DNA of 64,000 nucleotides, taken from NCBI GenBank assembly GCA_963573385.1, contig CAUYLG010059098.1, positions 20,657 through 84,656 on the forward strand, read 5' to 3'. Made by a program: the position numbers and the translations under genes. This document shows, in pieces, positions 11,891 to 25,198 of the stretch. The notes beneath the pieces are model-generated. The model saw only the letters and a list, made by a program, of their open reading frames with translations. It was not told the origin of the DNA and did no database searches. The number at the start of each line of letters is the position of its first letter. Position 1 is the first letter of the stretch. The stretch is from Cacajao melanocephalus. Lineage: Eukaryota > Chordata > Mammalia > Primates > Pitheciidae.

Positions 11891-12424
11891 GACATGCTTT
11901 TAGAATGGTCTATTGCAAGTAAAGGTAAACTAATGTTCCTTTAATTTTTTTCTTAGAACAAAGAACATAGCATCATTCCTTTAAGTAATCAGGATATTGC
12001 CTGCTAGGATTGGGAACCATTGAGTTCACACTAGATCCATCGTTTACCATGCAGCATGAGGTGGGGGAGAACATTCTCTGTGTCCCCAGATCTCTCTGTA
12101 CTTTCTCTAAGACAATGAGCTCATCCAGCAGATGCACCATGTCTCATTTCTCTCAGTTTCCCTGGTACTTAGCACGGTCTGTGGTTTTAGTCAGAACCTG
12201 ATCAATATTCATCAAGCATGTGTCTGGATCTTTGCTTCTGGGACTCCTAAGATACAATCAGAGCACATCCTCACGTTGCCTCTTACTGTTCCTGGAAAAG
12301 CCCTCTATGAGGGGAATCTTGCTCTTTCCACTGGCTTTGGTCACACAATCCACCATTCAGTTATACGAGATGTCCAGTTACAGACAAAAAATGTTAAAGA
12401 AAAAAACATCATATTTTAGTTTAT

Positions 12425-12590
12425 GTTTTTCAAGACAAGGTCTCCCTCTGTCACCCAGGCTGGAGTGCAGTGGCATGGTCATAGCTCATTGCAGCCTTGA
12501 CCTCCTGGGCTCAAGCAATCCTCCTGCCTTAGCCTCCTGAATAGCTGGGAATACAGGTGCACACCATGACACAATTTCTACACTTTTTTT
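12425..12590 (-). mobile_element. Alu fragment, antisense
   Basis: Antisense Alu text runs from caagacaaggtctccctctg to gtgcacaccatgac, then stops in a T run. It represents roughly one monomer and lies head-to-tail with the next Alu. Confidence 0.88.
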
Positions 12591-12874
12591 AAAATTTCAT
12601 TTTCAGAGGTAGGGTTTTGCTCTGTCACCCAGGCTGGAGTGCAGTGGCATAATCACAGCTCACTGCAGCCTTGACCTCCTGGGCTTAAGTCAGCCTCCCA
12701 GGTAGCTGGGACTTTAAGTGTACCACCATGCCCAGCTAATTTTTGTGTTTTTTTGTAGAGGTGAGGTCTCTCTATGTTTCTCAGGCTGGTCTCGAACTCC
12801 TGGGCTCAAGCAATTCTCCCTGACACAGCCCCCCAAAGCAATGGGATTACAGGTGAGAATCACTGCACCCAGCC
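12591..12874 (-). mobile_element. AluJ, antisense
   Basis: A dimeric Alu starts at ggtagggttttgctctgtc and ends at gcacccagcc. Its ccttgacctcctgggc and ggctggtctcgaactcctggg variants are typical of the old J subfamily. An oppositely oriented Alu starts 45 bases later. Confidence 0.92.
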
Positions 12875-12918
12875 AAGAAAAAGTATCTTGATTTAAATTT
12901 ACAACTTAAATTGTTGTA

Positions 12919-13220
12919 AAGGAGGCTGAGATGGGAGGATTGCTCGAGCCCAAGAGTTGGGGACCAGCCTGGAAAACATAGCAAAAATCCATATCTACAA
13001 AAAATAAAAATAAAAAATTTAGCCAGGCGTGGTGGCATGTGCCTGTAGTTCCAGGTACTAAGGAGGCTGCTGACATGGGAGGATCGCTTGAATCCAAGAA
13101 GTTGAGCTGTGATCACGCCACTGCACTCCAGCCTGAGTAACAGAGTGAGACCATATCTCAGAAACCACCATCACCGCCACAACCAAAAACCCAAAACAAC
13201 AACAATAAAACACCAAATAA
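12919..13220 (+). mobile_element. Alu, 5' truncated, sense
   Basis: It begins in the left monomer at ggaggctgagatgggagg, continues through agccaggcgtggtggcatg and ends with ccactgcactccagcctgag. The A-rich tail has decayed into mixed CCA/AAC units. It forms an inverted pair with the Alu at 12591-12874. Confidence 0.92.
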
Positions 13221-15597
13221 ATGTACAACTTATGTTTTTCCCCAGGTGCAGCTTGATGAAGACCGGTCAGTTAAAGTATATGGGAAGGGGATGATGTCTC
13301 TTTTCTTATCTCTGCTTTTTCCCTACTTAGTGGCTGTTTTTTTTCCAGGGTCTACAGGGAGGGAGGAGAGGTAAGAGCGTCAGTAGGTTCTTACTTAGGA
13401 GGTATCATGACACTCTCATTGATGACACTCTCTTTCCTTGCTTTCTGGAATTAGCTGATGGTCAAGACTGAAAAGTTCTTTTTTGGACCCATTTGTGGGC
13501 TCTTTACTATCTTGTATCTCTCATGGCCAAAGGCAGTGTTTGTTGCTCTTCAGGAAGGCAACTCTGAAACCTCTTCCACTTCTACTCCTGGAGGGTGAGC
13601 AGAGAGGGGAGGCTGCTTCTGCAGGCTGTACAGGTGGGAACTAATCCCTGTAAGATGATCTCAAGCCAACGCAAATGTGTGGGGTTCACCCTGGTTTTCT
13701 TATGACAATCCACATGCCATCGCCCTGACTACAGGAGGAAGTGAATTTTCAGACAAAGCCCTGTGCTCTGCACCACAAGGCAGTTTCATATTCTCAGGAG
13801 AGAGTCAGGTATTCCCAAGTTCAGGGGATGCACATCAAGTATGAGAAAAAAATGCTGCAGAGAAGGTTGAAGGGAAGGCGTGTTGGGGACATAATGTTAG
13901 GAACGGGGAAATGTCATATACTTATTATAGTACATATGATAACATATAAAAACATATATTTGAATGAAAAACAGAATTTCAGAAGAGAATAGAAACGCAA
14001 TAGTGTCCACAAAGTTCATAAAAATGGGCTCTGTGTTTGACCTTCCATAAGAAAAATAAAGGCCATTGATTCATTAGGAGAAACAGAGATTGTTCTAAAA
14101 CACAATGCTGGATTTTTCTGATGGATTTTAATATAGTGATGCTAAAAGATGGAGTAGTGAACATTTGCTATCATATCCTTACAGCCTATGAAAGGGCAGG
14201 CTTCAGGGATATGCGTGTGCTGTACCCTACAACGTGCGCTGATGGTCTATTAGGCTAGTGTGTGCTTTTGCCATTGGTTTTAATTTTTACTTTTAGTATC
14301 CATGTTAAATTTGACTGTCAAGTGGTGCTGGCAAAATCAAACAAACAAACAAATAGAACTCATTATCCAAATACACGAAGTACATAATTTCCTGATATTT
14401 TAGAAACCTAGAAGGTAAGTAAGCTACTTCTCCTTCAATTGCTCTTCATTAAGATAATTCTTCTGACTGGGCTTGATGAGAACTTAGGTAGGATGTAGTG
14501 TGGAATTGTTTTTTCTGATAAGCAATTATAGCTGGCTCATTACTGATATTGACAGAAAGTGGATCTATGCACCTTAAGGATCACAAAACAGAGAGTATTA
14601 TGTACATCTTACGTTGCAAGTTATGAAATTTAAAGGAGATTTATTTAAGAAATGAAAGAAGGAGCAATAGGCATTTCTCAAAGAATAAGAAAAAAATATG
14701 AAAGATATGTAAACATCTTGAAGATATGTGTGTCTGTGTGTATAAATGTAGATAGATAGCTACATATATAGCAAGATTCCCTGGTTTTACTTCCTGAAAC
14801 ACAGCCAAGAAAATAATGCATGATTTGACTTTTATTACAAGAAGTTATAAAGTCCATGCCATTTCTCAGAACTCTTTGGTCTCATGGTTGCCAATTTTAT
14901 TTTACCAGCAGAAATCAAACATCTTATTTGCTTCTCAGCAAGACAGCCTCAGCAAACCAAAATGCTAAAATGTCATCATTTTGGTAGGGGTCAATTGCGT
15001 TAGAGTCCCTAGGAGAACACAGAGGGAAAAAAAGATTGATCATAAACACAGACGTTGATAGGTGTTGTTGTAATCACACAGGGATGTGAGACAGGCACAC
15101 ATAGTAAACAAAGACTTCATGAACAACCTCAAGACAGAGAGGGGCATGGCCTGTTTGCAGTGAGACTCCATAAATTTGTTTTTGTTTGAGAAAACATGCT
15201 ATTCAATGTTGGAGGCAAAAGACTTCTCTGTAAATGGTTGTCCCTTCCATTAACACTCAGTAAATATGGAAGAGGTGGACTGTATGTACCAAGTTGAACA
15301 AGGGAAAAAGGTTAAAATTATCTAAAATTACACACACAATTAGGACTTATTTTCTAGGTTGAAGAAGCATTTCAACGATGTCAAAAACAGGACACATTTA
15401 GGGGAATAGGAGTAAAACCTGCCTGGCTTTTATAGGTAGATCTCAACATCATGTCTCTCACTTAAAGACAATTATCCTTAAACCTCTCAACCTGGACTAT
15501 TCCTAGAGCAATTCTTCTAAACTTTCAGAGACTTAAATCTCCGACTTATATAGCAAATATTTAAAATATGCCGCTTGTTCTCACACATGTGAATTTA
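13221..15597. other. Unassigned sequence
   Basis: About 2.4 kb with no repeat I can name. A modest inverted repeat (ccaaaatg and cattttgg) lies at 14957-14985, and short TG/TAGA patches lie at 14725-14760. Confidence 0.35.
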
Positions 15598-15715
15598 TAA
15601 TAATGATGAGGATAATGACAGCTAATTTCGTAGAGTGTAGTGTTTACTAAGTATCAGGCACAGATACTTTACACACACAATAAATAATGATTCTCAAAAG
15701 CTCTATGTAGTTTCC
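15598..15715 (-). mobile_element. MIR SINE fragment, antisense
   Basis: The order ataatgatgaggataatgacagct, gtttactaagtatcaggcac, ctttacacacacaataaa and ctctatgtag matches the 3' half of MIR read on the minus strand. Confidence 0.8.
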
Positions 15716-16325
15716 TAACTGCAATTCAAAGAAGATATAAATGGAAAGTAATGTGCAATGATATAATTTATGTATTTTCACTGCATGACACAAGCGAGTG
15801 CTCCAATATTTATATGTGCATCAAATCACCTGTTTGTGATAGTTGCAAATGCCCTTGACACATGTTAGGAGTATGGGGTGAGGATGGTGAATTCCTTGTG
15901 CCAGGGACTCAAATACCATAAGCAGTGTTGGAATTTTTCTGAAGTTATTAACGACTCTTGGTAAGTTACCAGATAAATAAACTATAATTTTCCCTTTAAT
16001 TACTTGGCAGCTGTTTCCTGGAAAGTTCAATGCTTATTAAAAGTGTGCAAAAAAATTGCTTGGGTTTAGATATAAAATGGAGTTAGGTTCTAGATTTAGA
16101 TTCAGGTAATCATTGAGAGCTTTTATGTATACATAAATACCTAGCAGGATATTTCAAAATTGTATGGGAAATGATAAAATTTTTCTTTTGTTGTTTTGTT
16201 TCATGTTATGTCCATTACTAAACTTTTTCTCATTCCTGGCATTTGTCCACTAAATGTCAGTAGTGACAATAAGTTAGTATAGTAATAATACACACACAAA
16301 TAACTCACAAAATTTCACAATGATC

Positions 16326-16505
16326 TCCAGGATGAGATAGAATCACCATTGAAGAATTACTGCTTTGGGAGATCCCTGGATAGACTTCAGGATCTCCTTG
16401 AACTCTGAAATTTGATAGAGAGTGTTTATAGAGAGCTGCATTCTTCCAGGGAGGCTGTCCATATCACTCAAAAAATTATCAAATGGTGGCAAATTCTCAA
16501 GTTCT
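16326..16505. mobile_element. Probable hAT-Charlie MITE, first part
   Basis: The run ccttgaactctgaaatttg, cattcttccagggaggctgtcc and then attctcaa resembles a mammalian hAT MITE. Its continuation is expected to read like ggttaagaaccactg, and that text appears beyond the Alu at 16805-16850. The Alu splits it. Confidence 0.5.
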
Positions 16506-16515
16506 TAAATTATCA

Positions 16516-16804
<289 letters not shown>

Positions 16805-16850
16805 TCAAATGATGATTGTCATTCTGTCCCCCAAAGGTTAGGAACCATTG
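16805..16850. mobile_element. Probable hAT-Charlie MITE, second part
   Basis: The text ctgtcccccaaaggttaggaaccattg resembles the terminal segment of the element that starts at 16326. Confidence 0.45.
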
Positions 16851-17597
16851 ATTTCGAGAATTCCATGACATTCTAGATTTCCTCCAATCCTTTTATTTCA
16901 TTTGGTAGCCACACTTCTTGGTTTGCATGGAAAATGTTTGTTGCACGTTCAAGATGTGCATGTTTTTGCTGATTGTCTCAGCAACCTCTTCAGTTTAGCA
17001 TTGGTTATGGATTGCTTTTATTTAACAATGTCACTATTCATAGTTGCACTTTAAAAAGCCAGAAGAGGTGGGGTAGAGCTCTACTGTGAAGTTGCAGAGT
17101 AAGCTTGCATGGTATTCTCTAGTAGTATGGGCAATGCAGACATGGTGTTCTGAGTCCTCACTTCAACACCTGCTTACCTCTGAAATACTAGCAGCACAAC
17201 CTCTTGTCCTAAACTTTTCCTGGTGCAAAGTGATTAACACTGCTATTTAAAGACAGTGTGCTGGGTGCTCACTGATACAGCAAATTGTGCTGGGAAAGAA
17301 ACCCTAGGTACCGCTGACTTCTGACAGTTGACAATGATGTTCAGTAGTACCGGCCATCTGGTATACCAGTCAGTTGACACATGACTGTTACCACTGCCCA
17401 AGAAATGTATATAAAGCCATCAGAGTAAGGTTCAGTGTGGCAGTAGGGCATTATAGGTTAGATACACAGAAAATATATGCTGAAAAACAATGGTCAAGTT
17501 AATGCACATAAACAGCTATCTGAATGCTCTTATTGTAGTAGCTTTGTAATTCATGTTACTATTTCCCTTTCATTTAGATAGAATGACAATTAGAAAT
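16851..17597. other. Unassigned sequence
   Basis: No repeat or coding signal recognised. Confidence 0.35.
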
Positions 17598-17608
17598 TAA
17601 TTTCCCTC

Positions 17609-17851
17609 ATTCTTTTTTTTAATTATTTTTTTTCTTGCAATGGAATCTTGCTCTGTCTCACAGGCTGGAGTGCCTCATATCCAGCTACTTTTTGTATTTT
17701 TAGTAGAGAGAGGTTTCACCATGTTGGCCAGGTTGTTCTCAAACTCCTGACCTCAAGTGATCTGCCTGTCTCAACCTCCCAAAGCAAGTGATCTGCCTGA
17801 CTCAGCCTCCCAAAGTGCTGGCATTACAGGCATGAGCCAGCACGGCCGGCC
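17609..17851 (-). mobile_element. Alu with internal deletion and tandem duplication, antisense
   Basis: A perfect 11-bp target-site duplication, taatttccctc, flanks it at 17598-17608 and 17852-17862. The antisense Alu lacks much of one monomer (gagtgc joins directly to ctcatatccagctac). A 31-bp unit is tandemly duplicated at 17754-17784 and 17785-17815 (caagtgatctgcctg...cctcccaaag). Confidence 0.95.
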
Positions 17852-17862
17852 TAATTTCCCTC

Positions 17863-18348
17863 CTTTTCAGTTCCAAATCTTCTTGTTCACACGCGGAAAG
17901 TGAAGTGATGGCTGTTAGCATGTTAGCAAAAGAGCTTCACCTTCACAGGCACAGGAATGGCCTCAGTTTTCTCTCTGTAACATCAGAGGACAGAAATAGA
18001 ATATCAATGAAGCTAATTCTAATAATGGTGCAGTTTTTTTAATAGCGAGTGCATGGAATAAAAGTAGAGCTTTGCAAGTTTTTTTATTATTATACTTGCA
18101 GCTCTATGCTTGTTGTGAATGCAGGTCTAATATGGAAAATGGAATTATTTACTTTGCCGTCTTATAAAACACACATCTTGGTAAAAGTTCTTAGTAAAGT
18201 AAGAAAACAATGAGTCAAACATGTACTTGGGAGTAGTTGTGGTTCATAAATCTTTTATAATTGCAACAAGATAAACTGCACTATCAGAACATATCAAAAT
18301 CAAAGCTGTAATTATTCGCAGTTATAAATGTTTATAGTAGGCTAAAGT
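17863..18348. other. Unassigned sequence
   Basis: No repeat or coding signal recognised. Confidence 0.35.
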
Positions 18349-19262
18349 AGCAATTATCAAAGTGTGGTTTTTCAGACCCTTGGAGTCCCTAAGATCCTAT
18401 GAGGGGATTCAAAACCAGGAAGTCAAAACAATTTTCATAATATAATTATGTCATGTGCCTTTTCCTGAATGCTGACATATGCACTTCAAGGGCAAAACAA
18501 TGGTGAGTAAAGCTACTGGTGCCTTAAAACAAATCAAAAGAGTGACACCAAAAGGTACAGTGGCCATCATGTTTTGTTTAGCAACATGCAGTCTCAGAAA
18601 CAAAGAAGAGAAAGGGCAGTTTCACTTAAGAGTGACTTGGAGGAGACAATAAAATTGTATACAACTCTTCTATATATGTCCTGTTAATCTATACAGTGAA
18701 ATGGGAACTGCTCACGCAGCACTTCTGCTGCATACTGAACAGTGTGATGGTTGTTTTTGGAAAAAGCAAGTGTGATATTGCTTCAATTGCACGCTGAAGT
18801 GGCTGCTGTTTTCATGGAAGAACAAAAGCCTTTGAAGGAACATCTGATGGACTCACCATGGTAATTGAGAATTGAATACAGCGAGCCCTTCTCTTCAAGG
18901 AAAAATCAGATTTTTGGAAAACTTTCATCAACTACTGAGAAATCCCTGTAGAGAAATATTTTCAAATTCAATTGCTGATGTCGTTAACGAATGTGACTTT
19001 TGGACTCTGTATAGTGAAATATGCCCACATATTGAAAATCTGCAGAATTCAATCAACTGATGTTTTCCAAATGCACGGTGCTAAAAAATTTAAGTGAGTA
19101 AAAACAAAACAAAACAAAACATTGTGAGTGCGACACAGAGTAATACATTTTCCTTAAGAACATACAAAAAGTTCATGGCTGTAATTTTAGATTCCGCATT
19201 GCACACAAACTTTGAGAAACGACCGCATTATCTGAAAAGGTTGTTGAAATAGTCCTCTTTTG
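18349..19262 (+). mobile_element. Decayed hAT-Charlie DNA transposon with transposase remnant
   Basis: It opens with a Charlie-type terminal inverted repeat (attatcaaagtgtggtttttcagaccc) and the following gtcaaaacaattttcataat. The body then follows the transposase gene of an autonomous Charlie element in sense, through gggaactgctcacgcagcac, cttctgctgcatactgaac and ttaacgaatgtgacttttgg. It ends near ttatctgaaaaggttgttg, so the transposase 3' end and the right inverted repeat are missing. Stops and frameshifts abound. The longest piece, 18872-19060, encodes 62 residues including NECDFWTLYSEICPHIENLQ. The element is inactive. Confidence 0.85.
18872..19060 (+). pseudogene. hAT transposase fragment
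   Basis: This 62-residue open stretch inside the Charlie element resembles the C-terminal part of the hAT transposase domain region. It is a relic only: neighbouring coding sequence is in other frames, and the start codon is internal to the ancestral gene. The family match is by eye. Confidence 0.7.
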
Positions 19263-19565
19263 AACAGAAAGGAATGAACCTTGCTTGTAGTCAGGGTTCT
19301 CTCTCATCAGGCACCTGTGGGCTCTTTCTCACTGCCTTCATTACAGGAAAACTCAAGGGCTGGTGCAAAAGGAAGCAAAGACTTAAACAGGGGAAAAGAA
19401 TGAAAGTAAAAGAAAAGAATTGGAGTCTCTGCACCCTCTCTGAATGGCACAGCACCTCTTTCTTGATCCTTAAGCCAGAACAAGTGCTTCTGTTAACCCC
19501 CCTACCTGTGCCAACGGGCTCAGTTTCTGGTTTGTTGGTGCATTGCATTCAGGATGAGGGATCCC
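19263..19565. other. Unassigned sequence
   Basis: No known repeat. Open frames cross this stretch on both strands, but their predicted products show nothing recognisable. Confidence 0.35.
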
Positions 19566-19978
19566 ATATTAGTCCCTTCTGACACTGCTGTAAATAAATA
19601 CCTGAGACTCGGTATTTATAAAGAAAGGATGTTTAATTGGCTCATGGTTCTGCAGGCTGTATGGGAAGCATGGGAGCATCTGCTTCTTGGGAGGCCTCAG
19701 GGAGCTTTTACTCACAGCAGAAGGCAAAGTAGAAGGAGGTGCCTTAAATGGCAAGAGCAGGACCAAGCGGGGCGGGGAGGTGCTGCCCACTGTTAAGCAA
19801 CTATATCTCATGAAAACTCAGTTACTGCCAGGAGAATAGCACAGAAGGGATGATGCTAAACCATTCGTGAGAAACCGCCCCCATGAAATCCAATCACTTC
19901 CCACTGGGCCCTACCTCCAACACTGGGGATTACAATTTGACATGAGATTCGATGGGGACATAGAGCCAAACCATATCA
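19566..19978 (-). mobile_element. ERVL-MaLR solo LTR, MST type, antisense
   Basis: The antisense text has all the usual MaLR blocks: attagtcccttctgacactgc, tttaattggctcatggttctg, gcctcagggagcttttactc, aaaccgcccccatgaaatcc and gagccaaaccatatca. Its length of about 413 bp suits MST. No internal viral sequence accompanies it. Confidence 0.88.
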
Positions 19979-20067
19979 GACCCCAAAGGAAAAACAATAA
20001 CCAGCTCATCACTGGCTTGGTGGGACTTGGAACTCGGGTCATCTCCAATCTGTCTGCTCTGTCATAG

Positions 20068-20166
20068 CAACTGTGGCCTTAAGTAAGTACAATTACAATT
20101 AGTGCAATAAGCCATTACCTAATCTGATTTTAACCCACTACAATTTCTGAATGGGATGTATTTAGT
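20068..20166 (+). repeat. Dispersed direct repeat, copy A1
   Basis: About 99 bases recur at 23542-23634 in the same orientation with roughly 88% identity. The shared core is caataagccattacctaatctg. Flanking sequence is unrelated. Confidence 0.9.
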
Positions 20167-20203
20167 TTTTGTTGCTGTTGTTGTTTTTTAAGTAATAGGC
20201 TTT

Positions 20204-21422
<1,219 letters not shown>

Positions 21423-21465
21423 TTCATTCAGTGGGTGGATCAGGAAAAAATGTACATACCCCATC

Positions 21466-21853
21466 TGTGAGCTGAATTGTTTTCTTGAACGATTTATATA
21501 TTGAATTCCTAACTCCTAGGACTTTACAATGTGATTGTGTTTGGCAATAGGATTTTTAAGTAGGTGATTAAGGTAAAACAGCATCTCCAGAGTGGGCCCG
21601 AATCCAACAGGACTGGTGCCCTTATAAGAAGAGGATATGAGGATCCAGACCCACACAGAGGAAGGACCCTGTGAAGACACAGGGAGAAGGCGGCTTCTAC
21701 AAGCCAAGAAGGGAGGCCACAGGAGGAACCAGCCCTGCTTACACATTGATCTCAGAACTTCAGCCTCCAGTACTGTGGAAGAATAAATTTATGTTGTTAA
21801 AGCTGCCCAGTCTCTGTGATATTTTGCTACAGCAGCTCAAGCCAACAAAGACA
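21466..21853 (+). mobile_element. MLT1 solo LTR (ERVL-MaLR)
   Basis: Sense MLT1 blocks are present: gctgaattgttttcttgaac, ggtgcccttataagaagagg, gaagacacagggagaagg, cagcctccagtactgtgg, aataaatttatgttgttaaagc and gctacagcagctcaagccaac. The LTR polyadenylation signal aataaa is intact. No internal viral sequence. Confidence 0.92.
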
Positions 21854-23541
21854 ACATTTTATCACAAACCAGAAAGCAAGAAATATTTTTTAAAGTGATG
21901 TGTGTGTGTAAATACTGTTTAATAGAACTAATTTATAGTTCCACCAATTTAATAACATTTATTTTCGGTATTTGTTTTTAAAAATTATAAACTTTACAAA
22001 GTTATACATTTGTTTCTGTGACCCTATTTCTCTCAAGAGTCCTGCTTGAATGACTAAATTGTATAGCGTCCTTATTCAACATCCCTCTCACTTTGTCATT
22101 CCCAACTCCCAATTTTCTTGTCCTTATTTCTTCTTTTTAAATGACTAGTTTGTCATTTATAGGATCTACTGGAAACCTTTTCTTTGACTATTCTCTTGCA
22201 CAGGGCTTTTCCATATTGGTATTAATCATTGATCAAAATTATATAAAACGTTACTTTAACATTCAATAATATTAACAAAGTGTTTAAGCCATCCTTGAAA
22301 ATGAAGTCAATATTTCATTTTTTTAAATGACTGTATACAGCCATTGAACCAGTTCCACCACTGTAAGTCAAAAGGGAGAGTGTCTGAGCTTAACTATTAG
22401 TCTGGGTCTTCTGGAGTAAATGAGACCTGGCCAGCGTTCTCTGGTAATTGGCAATTTACATAATGCTGAAAGAAAAGTGGCATTAAAACTTGTAAAAGTG
22501 GTTTGTGTCAATTAGGGGGTTGTTTAAACATTGTGCCCTCCCATGATTATGGAGGAAGATATAAACAAATGGAATTTCAGTTTTAACCTTTCGTATAATT
22601 CTTTGTGTATGCACAGACTTTGAAGATAGAAATCAAAGTGGTTATAGAGAATATTTGCCTCATGCAACGGACATTCACATCCATGCTAACGCATGTTGGG
22701 GTGGATGTCGGAGGGCTGGATGCCAAAACCTGAAGAAAAGAGACCACCGACAGGCTATCTCACTGCTGTTGGGTAACACATTGAATGTTCGAGGCTTGGT
22801 CTCATCAATTTTTAAAAATTATATGCAACCTACTTCCTACCATCAGCATAAAATAAAGAAGCATGCGTAAAGTGCTAAGTCAATTATAAAACATCATACA
22901 ATTATAAAGTATGACTTATTACCATATAATTACTATTAAATGATGCCTTTTTGAGAATGGAATCTGAGTTCGTTTAAGTTCTGCCTTATCCTTTAATTAT
23001 GGGATTCAATATTATTATTGTACATTTTCATTCATTATCATGATGATAGCATTAGTTATCCTTTGTAACTGTTAATATGCAGGCAAGCTTCCAAACTTCT
23101 CCAAATGCATGCATTTAGGATAACCATAAATCGACAGATATTTACTGAAATAATGAGTTCTAATTATGAATATGAAATGGATTAAAAGACATGAAGTATT
23201 TACCCAGCAATTGACCAGATTAGCTTAAAAGAAGGACTTAGTGGATACTTAGTCTCTTGATTTATTGCAAGGACACATAAATCTGTGTTTTCTGAAGTTT
23301 AAACTATATATTTTGCACTTGATTTATAAAACCTGCTAATAAATCCAACTCAATTTCTCATTGAGAAATCATTATTCTAAGCATCAGCTCTTGCTAAGCG
23401 TGAGGATTTACAAGCAATGAAAACATATGTGCAAAACCTACCACAAATTTGGAAATCATACCAATAAATCTTGGGGAAAAAACCCCACCATTTTATTTAC
23501 AAACCCTTGCCTAATACTTGGGATACAAGTGAAAGATTTAG
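21854..23541. other. Unassigned AT-rich sequence
   Basis: No nameable repeat. A short open frame at 22655-22870 has no recognisable homology. Confidence 0.35.
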
Positions 23542-23634
23542 CAACTATGACCTTAAGTACAATTATAATTAGCACAATAAGCCATTACCTAATCTGATTT
23601 TAACACATTAAAATTTCTGAGTGGGATGTATTAG
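23542..23634 (+). repeat. Dispersed direct repeat, copy A2
   Basis: This is the second copy of the block at 20068-20166. It differs by scattered substitutions and a short gap after ccttaagta. Confidence 0.9.
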
Positions 23635-24406
23635 GCATCACAGCATAAAGAGGGATATTATTTTAAAGAGATGATTCTACTTGCAGGAGTTAGTAGGCGT
23701 GGAGATGCTGTTTTTGTGCCCTGAGAATATTCTTTAAAGGGCCAATGCACATTGGCTGTTGGAAGCAGGGACTAACAGTTCACAGCTGCTCCGCTGCTCT
23801 GGAGAATGACCCTTGGTTGACAGTGAGTTGCTTCTCCTAGAAATTTATCTCTTCTCTTCCTACCCAAAGTATCCCAAAGCCAAAGACCCCCTGACATGGG
23901 AGCAGCTGGTGTTTTCATCGGTGAATCACTTGCACCCATATTCTTGTGTCAAGGTCTACTTCTAAGAAACCCAACCCGAGGCTTTCACTGCCTCTAACAA
24001 TGCTTCACGCACACATTACCATTCAGATTCATTTGCATTACGAACTCCACGGTCAGATAAGCAAGACCTCACTTCAAGTTGCACCTAATTTTTTTTTATA
24101 TATTAAATCTCCTTAGATAAGCCAAGGTCTGAACGCTTTGAAAACAACTTCTCATTTTTCCATATTGTTTTTGCTCATACGAAAATCAGAGGTGGCTTAT
24201 TATGTGCAATAATTGTCTTAAAAAGCATACTGACGTTTTGTTGGGTTTGAATAACCTGAAGCAGAAAGGCTTGGTAATTTGAGCTCTATGTATCAGAGTT
24301 CCATTTCAAGCTAGGCAAGAGGTCTCCGCTAAAGATGAGCGTCCAATGAGATTCTGTCTTTCTGACTCCCGAAACTCCTGTTCCTCATCACACTAGAGTC
24401 ATTATT
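23635..24406. other. Unassigned, possibly an old LTR remnant
   Basis: Text near 23880-23990 (cccaaagccaaagacccc, then ggtctacttctaagaaaccc) loosely recalls MaLR or ERVL LTR ends. This is too weak to name. Confidence 0.3.
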
Positions 24407-24418
24407 AAGAAATGCATT
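24407..24418. repeat. Target-site duplication, left copy
   Basis: The 12-mer aagaaatgcatt immediately precedes the 7SK copy and recurs perfectly at 24656-24667. The break context tt/aaga fits L1 endonuclease cleavage. Confidence 0.97.
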
Positions 24419-24655
24419 GGATGTGAGGGCGATCTGGCTGCGACATATGTCACCCCATTGATCGCCAGGGTTGATTCGGCTGATCTGGCTGGCTAGGCGG
24501 GTGTCCCCTTCCTCCCTCACCGCTCCATGTGCGTCCCTCCCGAAGCTGCGCGCTCGGTCGAAAAGGACGACCATCCCTGATAGAAGACGACCGGTCTTCG
24601 GTCAAGGGTATACGAGTAGCTGCGCTCCCCTGCTAGAACCTCCAAACAAGCTCTC
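24419..24655 (+). pseudogene. 7SK RNA retropseudogene, 3' truncated and tailless
   Basis: It starts exactly at the 7SK 5' end (ggatgtgagggcgatctgg) and runs colinearly for 237 of about 331 nt. It passes through gatcgccagggttgattcgg, ctggctggctaggcgggtg and tatacgagtagctgcgctcc, then stops at aacctccaaacaagctctc. I count about five differences from 7SK, so roughly 98% identity. 7SK is the RNA polymerase III transcript that holds P-TEFb inactive through HEXIM. This copy lacks the 3' hairpin, the terminal U run and any poly(A). A perfect 12-bp target-site duplication flanks it. It is a dead copy made by the L1 machinery. Confidence 0.97.
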
Positions 24656-24667
24656 AAGAAATGCATT
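24656..24667. repeat. Target-site duplication, right copy
   Basis: This is a perfect second copy of aagaaatgcatt. Its first three bases also continue the 7SK sequence, a microhomology that may have primed the tailless insertion. Confidence 0.97.
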
Positions 24668-25198
24668 AAGAGCACTGGACGTTCTGACATGAGCACACAG
24701 TACTTTGGGAGCGAGGAAAACCTTTTCCATTACTTGTGGATGATGATGAATGTAGCCGTAGATGATGATGGTAATGATAGGGCTTAAAATATTCAATATA
24801 TAAAGAACGTTCCATACAGGAGGTACTTAAATGGAGCCAGGGCTATTAGTGCCTCTCTTTGGTGATTAACTTAGATGCTTTCAAAAGTTTGCCTTTGCAA
24901 CTGTTATCGCCAGCAAGAGAAACTACAGAGGATCCTTCATCTCCCTCTTATGGCTTGGAAGTGAAAATGCAACTTTCATATGGAAGAGATTTGGTTCAAT
25001 ACATAGAATGGTGAAGGTGAACGTTGAATTTCTATATTGATGATTAGCCTTGCGTGCAGAATACTAAATTCAATAGGAGGGATTTCTGTGAATATTTCTA
25101 CGGACATTCGTATCCTCTTGAGGTGCTGCCTTGCACTTGGGGAAAACTAAAAAATGGCAACTTCCAATAACGCACGGTGGGTTGCAAGAAGGAGCTAC
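24668..25198. other. Unassigned sequence
   Basis: No repeat recognised. There is a short gatgatgatg patch near 24740-24775. Confidence 0.35.

Noticed and set aside
24329..24692. Open frames over the GC-rich patch at 24.4 kb
   Set aside because: The patch is the 7SK RNA copy, which is non-coding.
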